Positions 11,801-20,768 of a stretch of 20,768 nt of DNA are shown piece after piece (the stretch's first letter is position 1; each line of letters starts with the position of its first letter). A model generated the notes under the pieces. It worked only from the letters and a program-made list of their open reading frames with translations. It did not search any database and was not told where the DNA came from. This DNA is from Conidiobolus incongruus B7586. Taxonomy: Eukaryota; Entomophthoromycota; Entomophthoromycetes; Entomophthorales; Conidiobolaceae. Location of the stretch: NCBI GenBank assembly GCA_000697335.1, contig JNEM01009445.1, forward strand, positions 1 through 20,768, read 5' to 3'. Position numbers and translations under genes: made by a program.

Positions 11801-14800
11801 AATAACAGTGACGATTTGGAATTTGAAAAAATCGAGAATGCGATGCGACGGTCTTTGGATATTACTTCCGATAAGGTAAGGTACACCGGTAAAGAGGTGT
11901 CACTAGTTCCTAAGAAACTGTCCGCCGAAGAGGAAGAAGAGATGGAATTGGCGAAGATTGAAAATGCAATGAAGCGATCCATGAACATTTCATCCAGTTG
12001 CGGAAGATTCTCTGGCAAAGCCATATCGCTAGTCCCTAAGAAACTGTCCGCCGAAGAGGAAGAGGAGGTGGAATTGGCGAAGATTGAAAATGCAATGAAG
12101 CGATCTATGGACATTTCATCCAATCGCGGAAGGTTCTCTGGCAAAACCGTGTCTCTAGTTCCTAGGAAACTGACACCCGAGGAGGAAAAAGAATTGGAGT
12201 TGACCATGATAGAGAAAGCAATCCGACGATCTTTCGACACGACGGCCGATCGAGGCCGATACTCAGGAAAGGAGGTGCCTGTCGTACCCAGGAAACTCTC
12301 TGCTGAGGAGGAAAAAGAGATTGAATTGGCATGCTTGGAAAATGCATTGAATCGGTCTACTAGCAAGACCAATGATAAGAATAGATATGAAGGAAAATCA
12401 ATTTTACTTGTTTCCGAAGAATCTTCAGCAGAATCCAAAGAAAAACTCACTAGAGAGGAAAAGGAAGATATTGAACTGAACAAATTCGAGCACAATATGC
12501 GAAGGTCTTTGGATGAGTTCGATTCCTGGAGTCGGGATATGTGTGTGAGGAAATCAATGGATAGCTTAACTACTCGAGACATATTTAACAATTCATCGGG
12601 AAGATTCGGTCTTGGGGGAAGGAAACGAAAAAATAGACTGTCTCTAGTTTCCGAGATGTCCAATAAAAAATCATTCCAGGAAGCCAAGCGAAAGACCTCT
12701 GCGCCAGCAACTGTGGAAGTGGAGCACACCGACGACAAGTTCGACGAGAACACCGACGATTTCGACGAGTTAGAGCAGGCTTTCTCCAGATCGATGAGTA
12801 AGACAGCTGACCCCAACAGGTACAAGGGCAAGAAGCATATCTCCATTGTACCCAGGGAACTAAATGAGGAAGAAATGAAAGAATTCGAATTGGATCTGTT
12901 CGAAAAGGCTATCAAACGATCTACCGACCACACCGTAGATTCTCGACGATATGAAATGGAGTTGAACCTTGAGCCCTCATCCAGTTTCAAATCCAGTGAA
13001 AATAACAGCGATACGGTTTTCCCTCAACGCAGGTCTAAATCCCTTGACGAAACTACCAATAGGCATCACACCCATTTCCACAATTCCAGGTCCACATTGT
13101 TGCGCAAACTGTCAGACAAGATCGAAAAGCGCGCAGATATGAATGCACTCAGTGACATTATTCAAAAATCCATGCAAGCGACGGAATACTCCCAGAGCTT
13201 TGAAAGTAAATCGATATCTACAGTTCCCAAGAAGCTGAGTGTGGATGAATTGAAGGAGTTGGAGTTTGATGAGTTGGATCAAGCATTGGCACGATCCAAT
13301 CGGTTCACGATTGATAAGCATCGGTACAGTGGCAAGGAATTGCCGCCAATCGTCCCGCGGGAAATGGACCCTGAAGAGTTGAAACAATTTGAATTTACAG
13401 AAATTGAGCGTGCACTATCGAAATCTGCTAGTGTGACGTCTGTGAATCCAAGGTATGCCAGCAAAGAGATCAGCATCGTGCCCAGAACTCTGAGTCAGGA
13501 AGAGTTCAAAGATTTCGAATTCCAGCAGCTCGAAAAGGCCCTCAACCGGTCGATGGATGCGACCTTCGACGAAACTAGGTATCAGTCCGCTACCATGTCG
13601 CCACCCAATGAGTATGATATCAAACAGTTGGATGAAGCGCTCAAGCGACTGAGTCAGACTACTGTCAATACTGCTAGGTATTCTGGCAAGGAACTAAGTT
13701 TAATACCATCTAGTAATGATCTTGCTAGTGAAAAGACCCAAAAATGGAATATTTTGAACTTTGCGCTCGTGAAAACACTGAGGACTGCATTTAGTTCCAA
13801 GAGTTCCGAAACCAATCCCGCCCTATTCGATAGGCGCACATCTATCTTCGTAGATGACGATTTGGAATTTTTGGCGATGGCAATTGAAAGAACTTTGAAT
13901 TTGACATCAGATCCCACCAAATTCGAAGCCAACCCACAATCCTCGCAGGTATCAAGTTCTAATCGTGATTCCAGCGAAAGAGATTCTGAGGAGACTACTG
14001 ACGCAGAATCCTCAATTTTGGCCACGGTGTCTGCGGGATCCATGTACCAGCAAGTTCCTCTCAACGGCTCCAATCCTAGTCTCCAGTCTCAAGAGAAACA
14101 CGAATTCAAATCGATGTTGGCGAGTATTCGCAAGATATTGCACCTCAAATCAAAAATCAACAAGAATTCATCTGCGAGTAATCACCTCAACGACGACGAT
14201 TACGTTGGGGACGACCATATCGAAAGCATGATAGAATTAAACAATCTTGAAGCAAATCTCAAGAAATCCATCGAATTCAATGTGGTGCAACATCTCTTCT
14301 CGGAAGAATCGCAGAGGCCCGACCCTGAAACACTGGAGCTGGAGCCCGTACATGAGAATGACGAGGTTACGGCGGCAATCTACAGGGATTTGACCACTTC
14401 TATAGAGGATTTTGCTATGTCGCCTAGACTTGCATCATCGTCCAACAGAATTTCGCAGTTGAGTGATATTACCACTAGTAGTTCGTCCAAACATTCATCG
14501 TACTTAAGGAGTGATATGAGCGATTATTCCGATATTAAATTTAAATCTGGCGATGATCGCAAATCTTTCCATACCAAGTCGAAAATTCGCCAGAAAGTGT
14601 TCGCTGGAACCAGGTTGAGTTGGCCTGTCAAATCAGCAACCAGTTTAAGTTCCATGTCGGAAACGTCAAATAGTCGCCGAGGATCCAAAGGCAAGAAGTA
14701 CTTGGACTTCAAGTCGAGTTCAAGGAAAACAAGTGCCGAAGCTCCTCCGAAGCCGAAGCCTCTGCAAGTCACTTTGAATGGGCTCAACCCCACCACTGTG

Positions 14801-16912
14801 GAGCCTCCGCCACCGCCCGCTGAGAGTAGCGACCCCGACACGGATTTGGAGGAGTTGGAAAATGCGATCCAGAAATCTTTGAAAGCGACATCTGATCCGA
14901 GACGTTACACAAGTGACAAGCTCCCGTCGATTATTTCAATGGATTTGCAGGACCAATCGTCAATGTATGATGATTTCGACGACCTCGAGAAAGCGTTGAG
15001 TAATTCCCTGAATCGTACACAGGATCCCACGCGGTACGCTAGTGACAAACTCGCAGCTAAATATACCCCTAAGCTCCAGAATACGTACCCACAATATATT
15101 ATTAAGAAATCGTTGGACGAGGCGGAGTACTCCAGGAGGATCAAGTCGAGGCGCGGTAATAAGGAGTTTAAGAATAAAGGGCGACCTCATTCGGATCCTA
15201 CACCCCGAGAAACTTTGGGGGTGGGACCGACCAAGGACAGTATTTTGAAAATGTTTGAAACAGAATTGTACCAGAGTATGAGGTCGCAGATGAAAGATTA
15301 TGGTAGCCAATTGAATGATTGGTACCATTTTGGAAGTTTGACAATGTCACCGATGGAATATGATGGTAATGACAATGATCACAATCAAAGAGAAGGTAAT
15401 GCTAGTAATTTAAGAATGAATGTCACGAGCAGGCAAATTGGTGAATATGTATCCCATTTGCCAGAGGTCGGGCCCTCTACTTTGAATGCCCATCAGTTAT
15501 CGATTCAAGAGCGTCGCCAACTTCAATTAACTTCTGATAAGCGTCACTCGCCCCTCACCATCCAAATCGACCACATGAAAGAATTGGAGAAAAATTTGCG
15601 CAAGTCCATTGACCAAACTCAACAATACGAAAAAATTAGTACCATATCCAGACCCAAACTCGCCAAAATGTTCCTGGATAAGATCCAACTCCTTAAGAGA
15701 AACCTCACTTTGGATTTGGTGGACGAAAAGTCCGAAATAACACGAAACAGTGGCGAGATGGATGTGAGCGTGGAGGAGCTGGAAGCCTTGGAAAAGGGTA
15801 TACGAATGAGTGTTGACGCGAACCAAGAGCTGGACAGATTTTCCAACCACAACAGTATGAACCAACTCGCCAACATTCGGGAGGAGATTGATACTTCTAT
15901 ATTAGGACTCGACAATCCTAACAAGGTGTTAACTAAGAAGAATGACAGTACCAGTTTGATACAGTCTCCAAGTTCGCCCTTCAGTCCCCACTCCATTTCG
16001 TCGTTAATTTTGGAGATGAAGGATATTAGGTTTTCAAATGTGGCTAAATCTACCGAATCTACCGCATCTGAGAGCGTGCAGGAGACCCAGCAGAGTCCGC
16101 GTCCGAATAAGATGAAGACTCTGAAGCGAAGCAAACCCATCAAGCACCCACTGAGTCAGGTTGGTGAAAGTGCATCTAATCCCATATCCCCAATTTCTCG
16201 AAATAATAAAGGAAGTATGAGTTTGAATCGATATTCCTTGCCGGATCAATTCCAAACTGATAGTAGAAATACGTCTAACGGCGACAATCAATTTATATCA
16301 GATCGCGAACTGGATCTTCTGGATCAAGCCCTCGCTAGAGCCATCTCCATGACCGTGTACAATCAGCGGTATTCGGGAATCAAGCAACACAAATTAGAGC
16401 TTTCGAAATCCCAATCGCAGCCACAGCCTCAACGCCGCAATTCCATCATGATTGACCACTACATTGAGGACGAGAACTCTTCCAACGACATCAAATCCAA
16501 AGTGACTAACAAGATCCAAAGTATTTTGGGGGGTCAGGAGGCACACGACCTCACATCGACCCAACTCGATATGTTGCGTGAAAACCAAGTAGAAATTGTC
16601 AAAGCGATCCAAGATCCTCAATTCGAGTCCAAATGTATTGTGGACGGTCACATCAAAGCTGGAGATACCATAGCAATCTTTCAGAAGGACCACATGGGTC
16701 ACGATTTTGATTCGCCAACTATGCCTTTGGAACTTACGGTTAACGATACCATAGAAAGTGATCCCGGTGCCAGATTGTCCACGTTTATTATTAGGAGAGA
16801 TACCTTGCCGGGTGAGAAGGAATTGGAAGTCCTAGTTCAAGTAGCAATCCGATCGAGACAGGGATCCCTCTGCAATCAGAGGAAATCTGTAGACAGTGAT
16901 TTATATCATTAG
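8876..16912 (+). CDS. Giant PPxY and UIM-like tandem-repeat protein, 2645 aa, three exons
   Basis: Not a protein I recognise. Exons 8876-10952, 11005-11232 and 11280-16912 join in frame (7938 nt) across introns of 52 and 47 nt that start GTAAAT, like one PDHB intron. Without splicing the frame closes at 10960. Residues 13-16 and 30-33 are both PPNY, preceded by Leu: WW-domain ligand motifs. Residues about 40-690 are disordered, rich in Ser, Asn, Asp and Glu. Exon 2 (693-769) carries a basic cluster KRRRHT with a PKA-like site. Residues about 800-900 look helical. From about 945 to 2475 there are about 20 copies of a 42-43-residue module: acidic run, L/I-E-x-A-x-x-x-S helix, then RYSGK..S.VP.KLS. 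A PPPPP stretch lies near 14805-14819. The last 110 residues look folded but unknown. No membrane segment or signal peptide. Inferred role: multivalent, perhaps ubiquitin-related, cytosolic or nuclear scaffold. The weakest point is the exon joins. Confidence 0.83.
10953..11004 (+). other. Intron 1 of the giant gene
   Basis: 52 nt, GTAAAT..ACCAG, phase 1. An earlier AG at 10984-10985 would give a 33-nt intron but puts the rest out of frame, whereas the AG at 11003-11004 restores the frame that leads into exon 2. A GCTGATT stretch could serve as branch site. Confidence 0.75.
11233..11279 (+). other. Intron 2 of the giant gene
   Basis: 47 nt, GTAAAT..TTGTAG with a pyrimidine run before the acceptor, phase 1. 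Removal connects exon 2 to the frame that stays open to 16912. Confidence 0.8.
11813..12463 (+). repeat. Exact 126-bp coding tandem repeat, units 1-5
   Basis: Five units whose helix anchors start at 11831, 11957, 12083, 12209 and 12335, exactly 126 bp (42 codons) apart. Units 2 and 3 are nearly identical in DNA as well as protein, so they stem from a recent duplication. Unit plan: acidic run, E-L-x-x-I-E-x-A-M-x-R-S-x-D-I-S, then R-Y/F-S-G-K-x-x-S-L-V-P-K-K-L. Confidence 0.9.
12464..16383 (+). repeat. Diverged copies of the same module, about units 6-20
   Basis: Further helix anchors start at 12485, 12770, 12899, 13148, 13274, 13403, 13529, 13628, 13871, 14246, 14855, 14984, 15584, 15788 and 16319. 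Several neighbours keep the original 42 or 43 codon spacing (12770 to 12899, 13148 to 13274 to 13403 to 13529, 14855 to 14984). The rest are separated by Ser-rich linkers. Over all 20 units, 12 keep the full L/I/F-x-x-A-x-x-x-S core and the others vary at the Ala or the Ser. Units 6, 15, 18 and 19 are the most degenerate and lack most of the second half. Confidence 0.8.
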
Positions 16913-16937
16913 TGTTTTATTTAATATGTTTGTAAAA

Positions 16938-16965
16938 AATAAAGGTTTTTTTATCAATAAATAAA
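16938..16965 (+). terminator. Polyadenylation signals of the giant gene
   Basis: AATAAA at 16938-16943, and overlapping copies at 16956-16961 and 16960-16965, lie 25-55 bases after the stop codon and before the convergent tRNA-Gly gene. Confidence 0.5.
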
Positions 16966-17026
16966 TGTTTTAAAAATTAATGTATTAATGGAATTTTAAA
17001 AGAAAAAATTATGATTGTAGTAAAAA

Positions 17027-17097
17027 TGCAATGGCGGGGAATCGAACCCCGGTCTACCGCGTGGCAGGCGGTAATTATACCACTAAACCACCATTGC
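17027..17097 (-). tRNA. tRNA-Gly (anticodon GCC)
   Basis: Decodes GGC and GGU glycine codons. Read on the minus strand it starts GCAATGG and pairs with CCATTGC at the 3' end; the discriminator A is at 17027. The anticodon arm is ACCGC-CTGCCAC-GCGGT with GCC at 17063-17065, and the T arm is CGGGG-TTCGATT-CCCCG. The D arm carries the usual internal promoter A box (TGGTTTAGTGG) and the T arm the B box (GGTTCGATTCC). It has 71 nt, no intron, no encoded CCA. A run of five T follows on the minus strand (17022-17026), the RNA polymerase III stop. Confidence 0.97.
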
Positions 17098-17099
17098 TT

Positions 17100-17814
17100 A
17101 TATATCAAAAATCTATAGTATTTGATCATTTTATTTATACATTCATTTTTTAATTATTTTTTATAATAACTCATTAATATTTATATAACTTATTTCTGAT
17201 ATTCACTTTACATCTTATTTGTCGATTATACTAAATCCTATCTAATTTAATGATTTAATAATTCTATTTTTTATACTAATATTAAGACAATATCAATGTT
17301 TTATTTTAATAAACTCAAATTAAGTTAAATCATGTTTGTAAATATCTTTTATACAATTTATATAAATATAATATTAATTTTTCAAAATGAAATTCATTAA
17401 TCAATCAATTTCTTCAAGTTATTTAATGATTATAAGTCTAAATTTTATTATTGCATAGAATTTTTGTTGTTATTTAAACGATCTTTAGATGTGAAAGATC
17501 ATTAAATAGTATAAAAAATTATGACCTATACTTTGATATTATATATCTTTAATTTAGCTTATTACCAGTATAATACGAATTAGTTTTGATTATTATTTAA
17601 AGATAGCAATTATATTTTGAAATTATCAAATCAAATGAAATAGAAATAATTATAGACAATAAAAATAATTAGAAAAGAAAAATATCGATCATTTATCATT
17701 TAGTCGTCTTTTATTAAATTTATTTTCAATAAATTATATCCATATAAAACCTAAATAAAAAACCACAAGATTAATCAACTAGATCATAAATCAATAAAAT
17801 ATATAACAAAATTA
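17100..17814. other. AT-rich intergenic DNA with one imperfect hairpin
   Basis: No gene recognised. At about 17472-17505 an inverted repeat pairs ATTTAAACGATCTTT with AAAGATCATTAAAT around a seven-base loop, with about 14 paired bases. It may be a chance structure in AT-rich DNA or a small element relic. Confidence 0.5.
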
Positions 17815-18360
17815 AAGGTTCAGACATCCAAGGAAGGTGTTTGCTTAACCATCATTAGGAAGAGGGATAACTCAACTCGAATCACTTGAAAGTGATAAGA
17901 GGAATACATCCCCCATAACTAAGTCCTTATAGTGGAAACTGCGAACGTCGGAATACTTCATCATAACGATTTAATTAAAAATGAAAAATTTACTCACCTA
18001 TTGAACAGGCCTCAGCACCTTGATATTAGATCTTGACAGCTCCTATTTCAAGTTGTTTAAATCTAAAAAAACTAAAACTCGAAATTAATATTCGAAATTA
18101 CCAAAGATATTTTGATATTAAAAATAAAAAATCAGGTTGGCAACTGGCAGGTTTACATCCCCCGGCGAAGAGGGAGATTGGTATCACCATGGTCGATAAG
18201 ACAAAGATGAAGACGTAGATATTATCATCCTTCGAAAGCTGTTAATTCATAAGAAACTTAAGCTTACCTGAAATAGATCAAGATGTTGATTGAGGTCAAC
18301 AATGCACTTCAATTTATACTAAAATCAAAGTCAAAATTTTCTAGTGGGTTTTAACCAATC
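17815..18360 (-). other. Unidentified island with promoter- and splice-like signals on the minus strand
   Basis: The DNA is much less AT-rich than its surroundings. Read on the minus strand it has ATTGG (18355-18359), then TATAAAT (18312-18318), then a CAG/GTAAGC donor-like site (cut after 18268) and a TAG/GTGAGT donor-like site (cut after 17998). Two minus-strand frames of 30 codons exist: 18098-18190, starting ACCATGG and hydrophobic (MVIPISLFAGG), and 17872-17964, starting ATGATG. I could not join these into a convincing protein. A spliced small-protein gene, a spliced noncoding RNA and a decayed gene are all possible. I recognise no family. Confidence 0.35.
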
Positions 18361-19247
18361 AAATGATTAGGTAGTAATTTTGGTGGTTAAGAGGAAATTT
18401 GTTAAGAGTTTTGGGACGAAATTGTGTATTCAATACAAGTCAAGAAAATTCTATAAATTTACTGAAAAATTAATATCAAGTAACATATTTCAATAATAAT
18501 ATACTTGATAATAGATATAATTAATATTATATAAGGAAATTAAAATTATAATGCATTGCTTTCTAGACATTTTTATTGTTTTGAATCGAATTATCCTAAA
18601 TAATACAATATTTATATCATGTTTTAATAAAAATAATAGCTCAAATTGAATCAATGCCAATAATAATTATAAATATTTCGTATATCATTACACAATTAAA
18701 TCAGGAAATTTTAATAATCATCATTTTTCAAATAATTTTCAATAATTTTATTAAAATGTAAAAATAATCAGGATGTGAATTTCCAAATAAAAATGATAGG
18801 TTTGTAAAATATAAAATTAGATTATAGTTCAAAAATTTCTGTATTTAATTAAAAAAAGATATTGAAGTCTTATCATTGATCGTAAATTTAATATATATTA
18901 AAAATCTGGTGAATTATATTATAATATTATTACAATGATGTGTTGAAATGAAAGTTTCATGAAATAATTTGAAAATAAATTGATTAACTAACTTTTTAAA
19001 GTATTTGATTAGACAAATAAAAGGATTAATTGATGTGATAGCTTTTGAATAAATAGTAATTAAAAAATTGAAAGGTAAATAGTATATAAGGGAATTAAAA
19101 ATAAAATTGTAATAAGATATTATTGTGAAAGAATAAAACAGCATAGGTAATAGAACTAATCAATTGAAATGAAAAATTATATGATAAATTTTGTAATCGC
19201 TATTTTAGAAATTAGAATAATAAAAATACAAATGGGAAAATAAATAT
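18361..19247. other. AT-rich intergenic DNA, no gene recognised
   Basis: Only short open stretches that look like chance in AT-rich DNA, no structured RNA and no transposase landmark seen. Confidence 0.6.
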
Positions 19248-19329
19248 GGACAGATGGCCGAGTGGTCTAAGGCGCCACGTTAAGGCCGTGGTCTCTTCGG
19301 AGGCGAGAGTTCGAACCTCTCTCTGTTCA
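19248..19329 (+). tRNA. tRNA-Leu (anticodon AAG)
   Basis: Decodes CUU and, after A-to-I editing of position 34, CUC leucine codons. The acceptor stem pairs GGACAGA with TCTGTTC, including one G-T pair, and the discriminator is A at 19329. The D arm is GCCGAGTGGTCTAAGGC (A box). The anticodon arm is CCACG-TTAAGGC-CGTGG with AAG in the loop. A long variable arm (TCTCTTCGGAGG) marks a class II tRNA, as expected for Leu. The T arm is GAGAG-TTCGAAC-CTCTC. 82 nt, no intron, no encoded CCA. A T run at 19336-19340 is the polymerase III stop. Confidence 0.97.
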
Positions 19330-19344
19330 TCTCACTTTTTGTTC

Positions 19345-19960
19345 AATTTTCCTTATAAACCTTTTCGCATATTAAATAATTTTTGCTCTAGTATATTTTA
19401 CTTTTTGGAAATTATTTATTAACCTTTTTCCATTTATTTCTTTCACTAAAAATATTATTGTAATTAGTACCAAACTTTAAATGGATACGGTACTGAAATA
19501 TTCTATATTCTTTGCAATCTGCAATTATTTTTTGTAATTTTGGTACAATTTTTATCATATATTAAGCAAATATGAATCATGATTATTAAAATATTAACTT
19601 TTATTGTGTAAACCATTTTGAGTATTATAGACATTGGTGTAATATTCATTATCAAATAAAATTATGTAAAATCTTGAAATAAATGTCCAAACATTATAAA
19701 ATTTAATTTATAATACATCTATTTAAAAACATTCAACAACTAGTTTAATAATATTGATATAAATTGGAAATTTTTTTAATTATAAAATTAACATGTAAAA
19801 TTTGAGTTATTAATCAAAAAATATAAAAATGGACTATTTAAATTAACATTTAACAATAAAAATATACGACTAATAATCGGAAAATAAAGGAATAGAGATG
19901 GACTTGGGTAATATTAGTCATAAAATATCAGACCAAACCCAATCAAATGCATCATTATGT
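19345..19960. other. AT-rich intergenic DNA, no gene recognised
   Basis: No open frame or RNA gene recognised. GC content rises again from about 19900 into the promoter region of the next gene. Confidence 0.6.
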
Positions 19961-20283
19961 AGAATGTCAATTGTTCAAAGGTATTGTGCCACCAACTTTT
20001 GAGCATTCGTCCATATTAAATGTCAATTGGTTGGCCAACTTTCCCTAGCTTGAAATCATATTTTCCATTGATTGGTACAGATTCACTTGAGAACCTCATT
20101 TTTTCACATTAGACAACTCTGTTGCAATATAGCGTAATCAGAAGCTTGAAGAGTTGGGGTAATTGGCTAAAATGTTGAGTTTTAGAATCATATAAAAGAA
20201 ATCTAAGCACCTCAGATTAAAAATCATCCCTGATATCAACCGATTTAATTATTTAATCAACCTATTACAGCACTTTCTTAAAG
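19961..20283 (+). promoter_or_regulatory. Promoter and leader of the small SRxNS-motif gene
   Basis: A textbook TATA box, TATAAAAG, at 20191-20198 lies about 90 bases before the start codon. Upstream are three inverted CCAAT boxes (ATTGG at 20026-20030, 20071-20075 and 20162-20166) and a direct repeat of ATGTCAATTG (near 19967 and 20020). This is the most convincing RNA polymerase II promoter in the window and suggests strong or regulated expression. Confidence 0.6.
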
Positions 20284-20547
20284 ATGGATCTTGCTTTCAC
20301 TGCTAATATGGAATATGCTCGCTCTCGCGTCAATTCTGCCAATAACACTCCCTGCGCCAGCCGTGTCAACTCTCCCTCTGCCTCTCGTAAGAACTCTATC
20401 GATGTTTCCAGAATGAGTCAACATATCTCTACTCCTATTGTTACTCCTACTGCCACTTCTAATACTAATCCTAAGAGCCCTAAATTAAAGCCCGCTAAGG
20501 CTCATCAACCTATCAATTGGATGTCTCTTATGTACGCCACCAAATAA
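20284..20547 (+). CDS. Small basic Ser-rich protein with repeated SRxNS motifs, 87 aa
   Basis: Intronless frame, a family I do not recognise. Residues 14-18, 26-30 and 34-38 read SRVNS, SRVNS and SRKNS, followed by SRMS at 42-45; spacing is 12, 8 and 8 residues. Arg three before Ser is the minimum for basophilic kinases such as PKA and Snf1/AMPK-type enzymes and, in part, for 14-3-3 binding. Residues 48-72 are Thr/Pro/Ser/Lys-rich and disordered. The C-terminus NWMSLMYATK is hydrophobic with two Met and could be a short docking motif. No signal peptide or membrane segment. Codons are mainly C- or T-ending, as in PDHB, which together with the TATA box points to a real, well-expressed gene. The start is the first ATG after the TATA box. 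Confidence 0.8.
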   Translation: MDLAFTANMEYARSRVNSANNTPCASRVNSPSASRKNSIDVSRMSQHISTPIVTPTATSNTNPKSPKLKPAKAHQPINWMSLMYATK

Positions 20548-20675
20548 TCGCACAGAAGTTGAAATCATCGCGTTTTTATACTACCATTAACCTATCATAT
20601 ATCATTCATTATTTAATTTATTGCATTTCATAATCATAATCATTCATAATATATAATAATCATAATTAATATGTA

Positions 20676-20681
20676 AATAAA
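20676..20681 (+). terminator. Polyadenylation signal AATAAA of the small gene
   Basis: AATAAA about 130 bases after the stop codon. Other AT-rich words nearby could serve as well. Confidence 0.35.
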
Positions 20682-20723
20682 CAAATTATAAAAATTTTAA
20701 AATTTAATTGAATTATTTAAAAA

Positions 20724-20730
<7 letters not shown>

Positions 20731-20765
<35 letters not shown>
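20731..20765. repeat. TA dinucleotide microsatellite at the window end
   Basis: About 17 uninterrupted TA units, running almost to the last base of the window. Confidence 0.9.

Positions 20766-20768
<3 letters not shown>

Noticed and set aside
11674-12990. A 438-codon open frame on the minus strand opposite the repeat array
   Set aside because: It lies antisense to the strongly supported repeat protein. Its Ser/Phe/Leu-rich sequence repeats with the same 42-codon period only because it mirrors the plus-strand repeats and their Glu- and Ser-rich codons.
18033-18218. A 61-codon plus-strand frame in the 18-kb island
   Set aside because: It crosses a very AT-rich stretch, matches no family, and the promoter- and splice-like signals of the island point to the minus strand.
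18262-18270. A U1 snRNA 5' end (CTTACCTG) on the plus strand
   Set aside because: The following sequence lacks U1 stem-loops and the Sm site. The word is simply the complement of a splice-donor-like site on the minus strand.
18914-19144. A 76-codon minus-strand frame with Phe/Ile/Tyr-rich sequence
   Set aside because: Composition is that of random AT-rich DNA, with no promoter, no GC rise and no recognisable family.

Overview
The window looks like nuclear DNA of a fungus, probably one with a very AT-rich, gene-poor genome of the kind common in early-diverging lineages. That placement is inference. The supports are a mitochondrial pyruvate dehydrogenase E1-beta gene split by six short introns (53-76 nt, GT..AG, with yeast-like branch sites such as TACTAAT), two ordinary eukaryotic tRNA genes with internal promoters and T-run terminators, AATAAA-type 3' ends, and a decayed Tc1-like transposon. 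Genes stand out sharply because the DNA between them is extremely AT-rich.

Layout: (1) 86-1263, a Tc1/mariner-like DNA transposon with matching terminal inverted repeats. Its transposase is still almost fully in register but saturated with C-to-T and G-to-A changes, which looks like repeat-induced point mutation or a related cytosine-deamination process. (2) 3365-4816 (+), PDHB in seven exons encoding 361 residues. (3) 4817-8560, AT-rich DNA with one richer island near 7.9-8.2 kb. (4) 8876-16912 (+), one very large gene which I assemble from three exons into a 2645-residue protein. It has two PPNY motifs at its N-terminus, a long disordered Ser/Asn/acidic half, a basic nuclear-localisation-like exon, and a C-terminal half carrying about 20 copies of a 42-43-residue module. 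The helix in that module fits the core of a ubiquitin-interacting motif. (5) 17027-17097 (-), tRNA-Gly(GCC). (6) about 17815-18360, an island with promoter-like and splice-like signals on the minus strand that I cannot identify. (7) 19248-19329 (+), tRNA-Leu(AAG). (8) 20284-20547 (+), a small intronless gene with a clear TATA box, encoding an 87-residue basic Ser-rich protein with regularly spaced SRxNS motifs.

PDHB, the tRNAs and the small gene have no evident shared pathway. The point of greatest interest is the giant repeat protein. PPxY motifs bind WW domains such as those of Rsp5/NEDD4 ubiquitin ligases, and UIM helices bind ubiquitin, so the protein could be a multivalent ubiquitin-related scaffold. 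This rests on motif reading only; the module also has a conserved second half that is not part of any UIM, so it may be a new repeat family.
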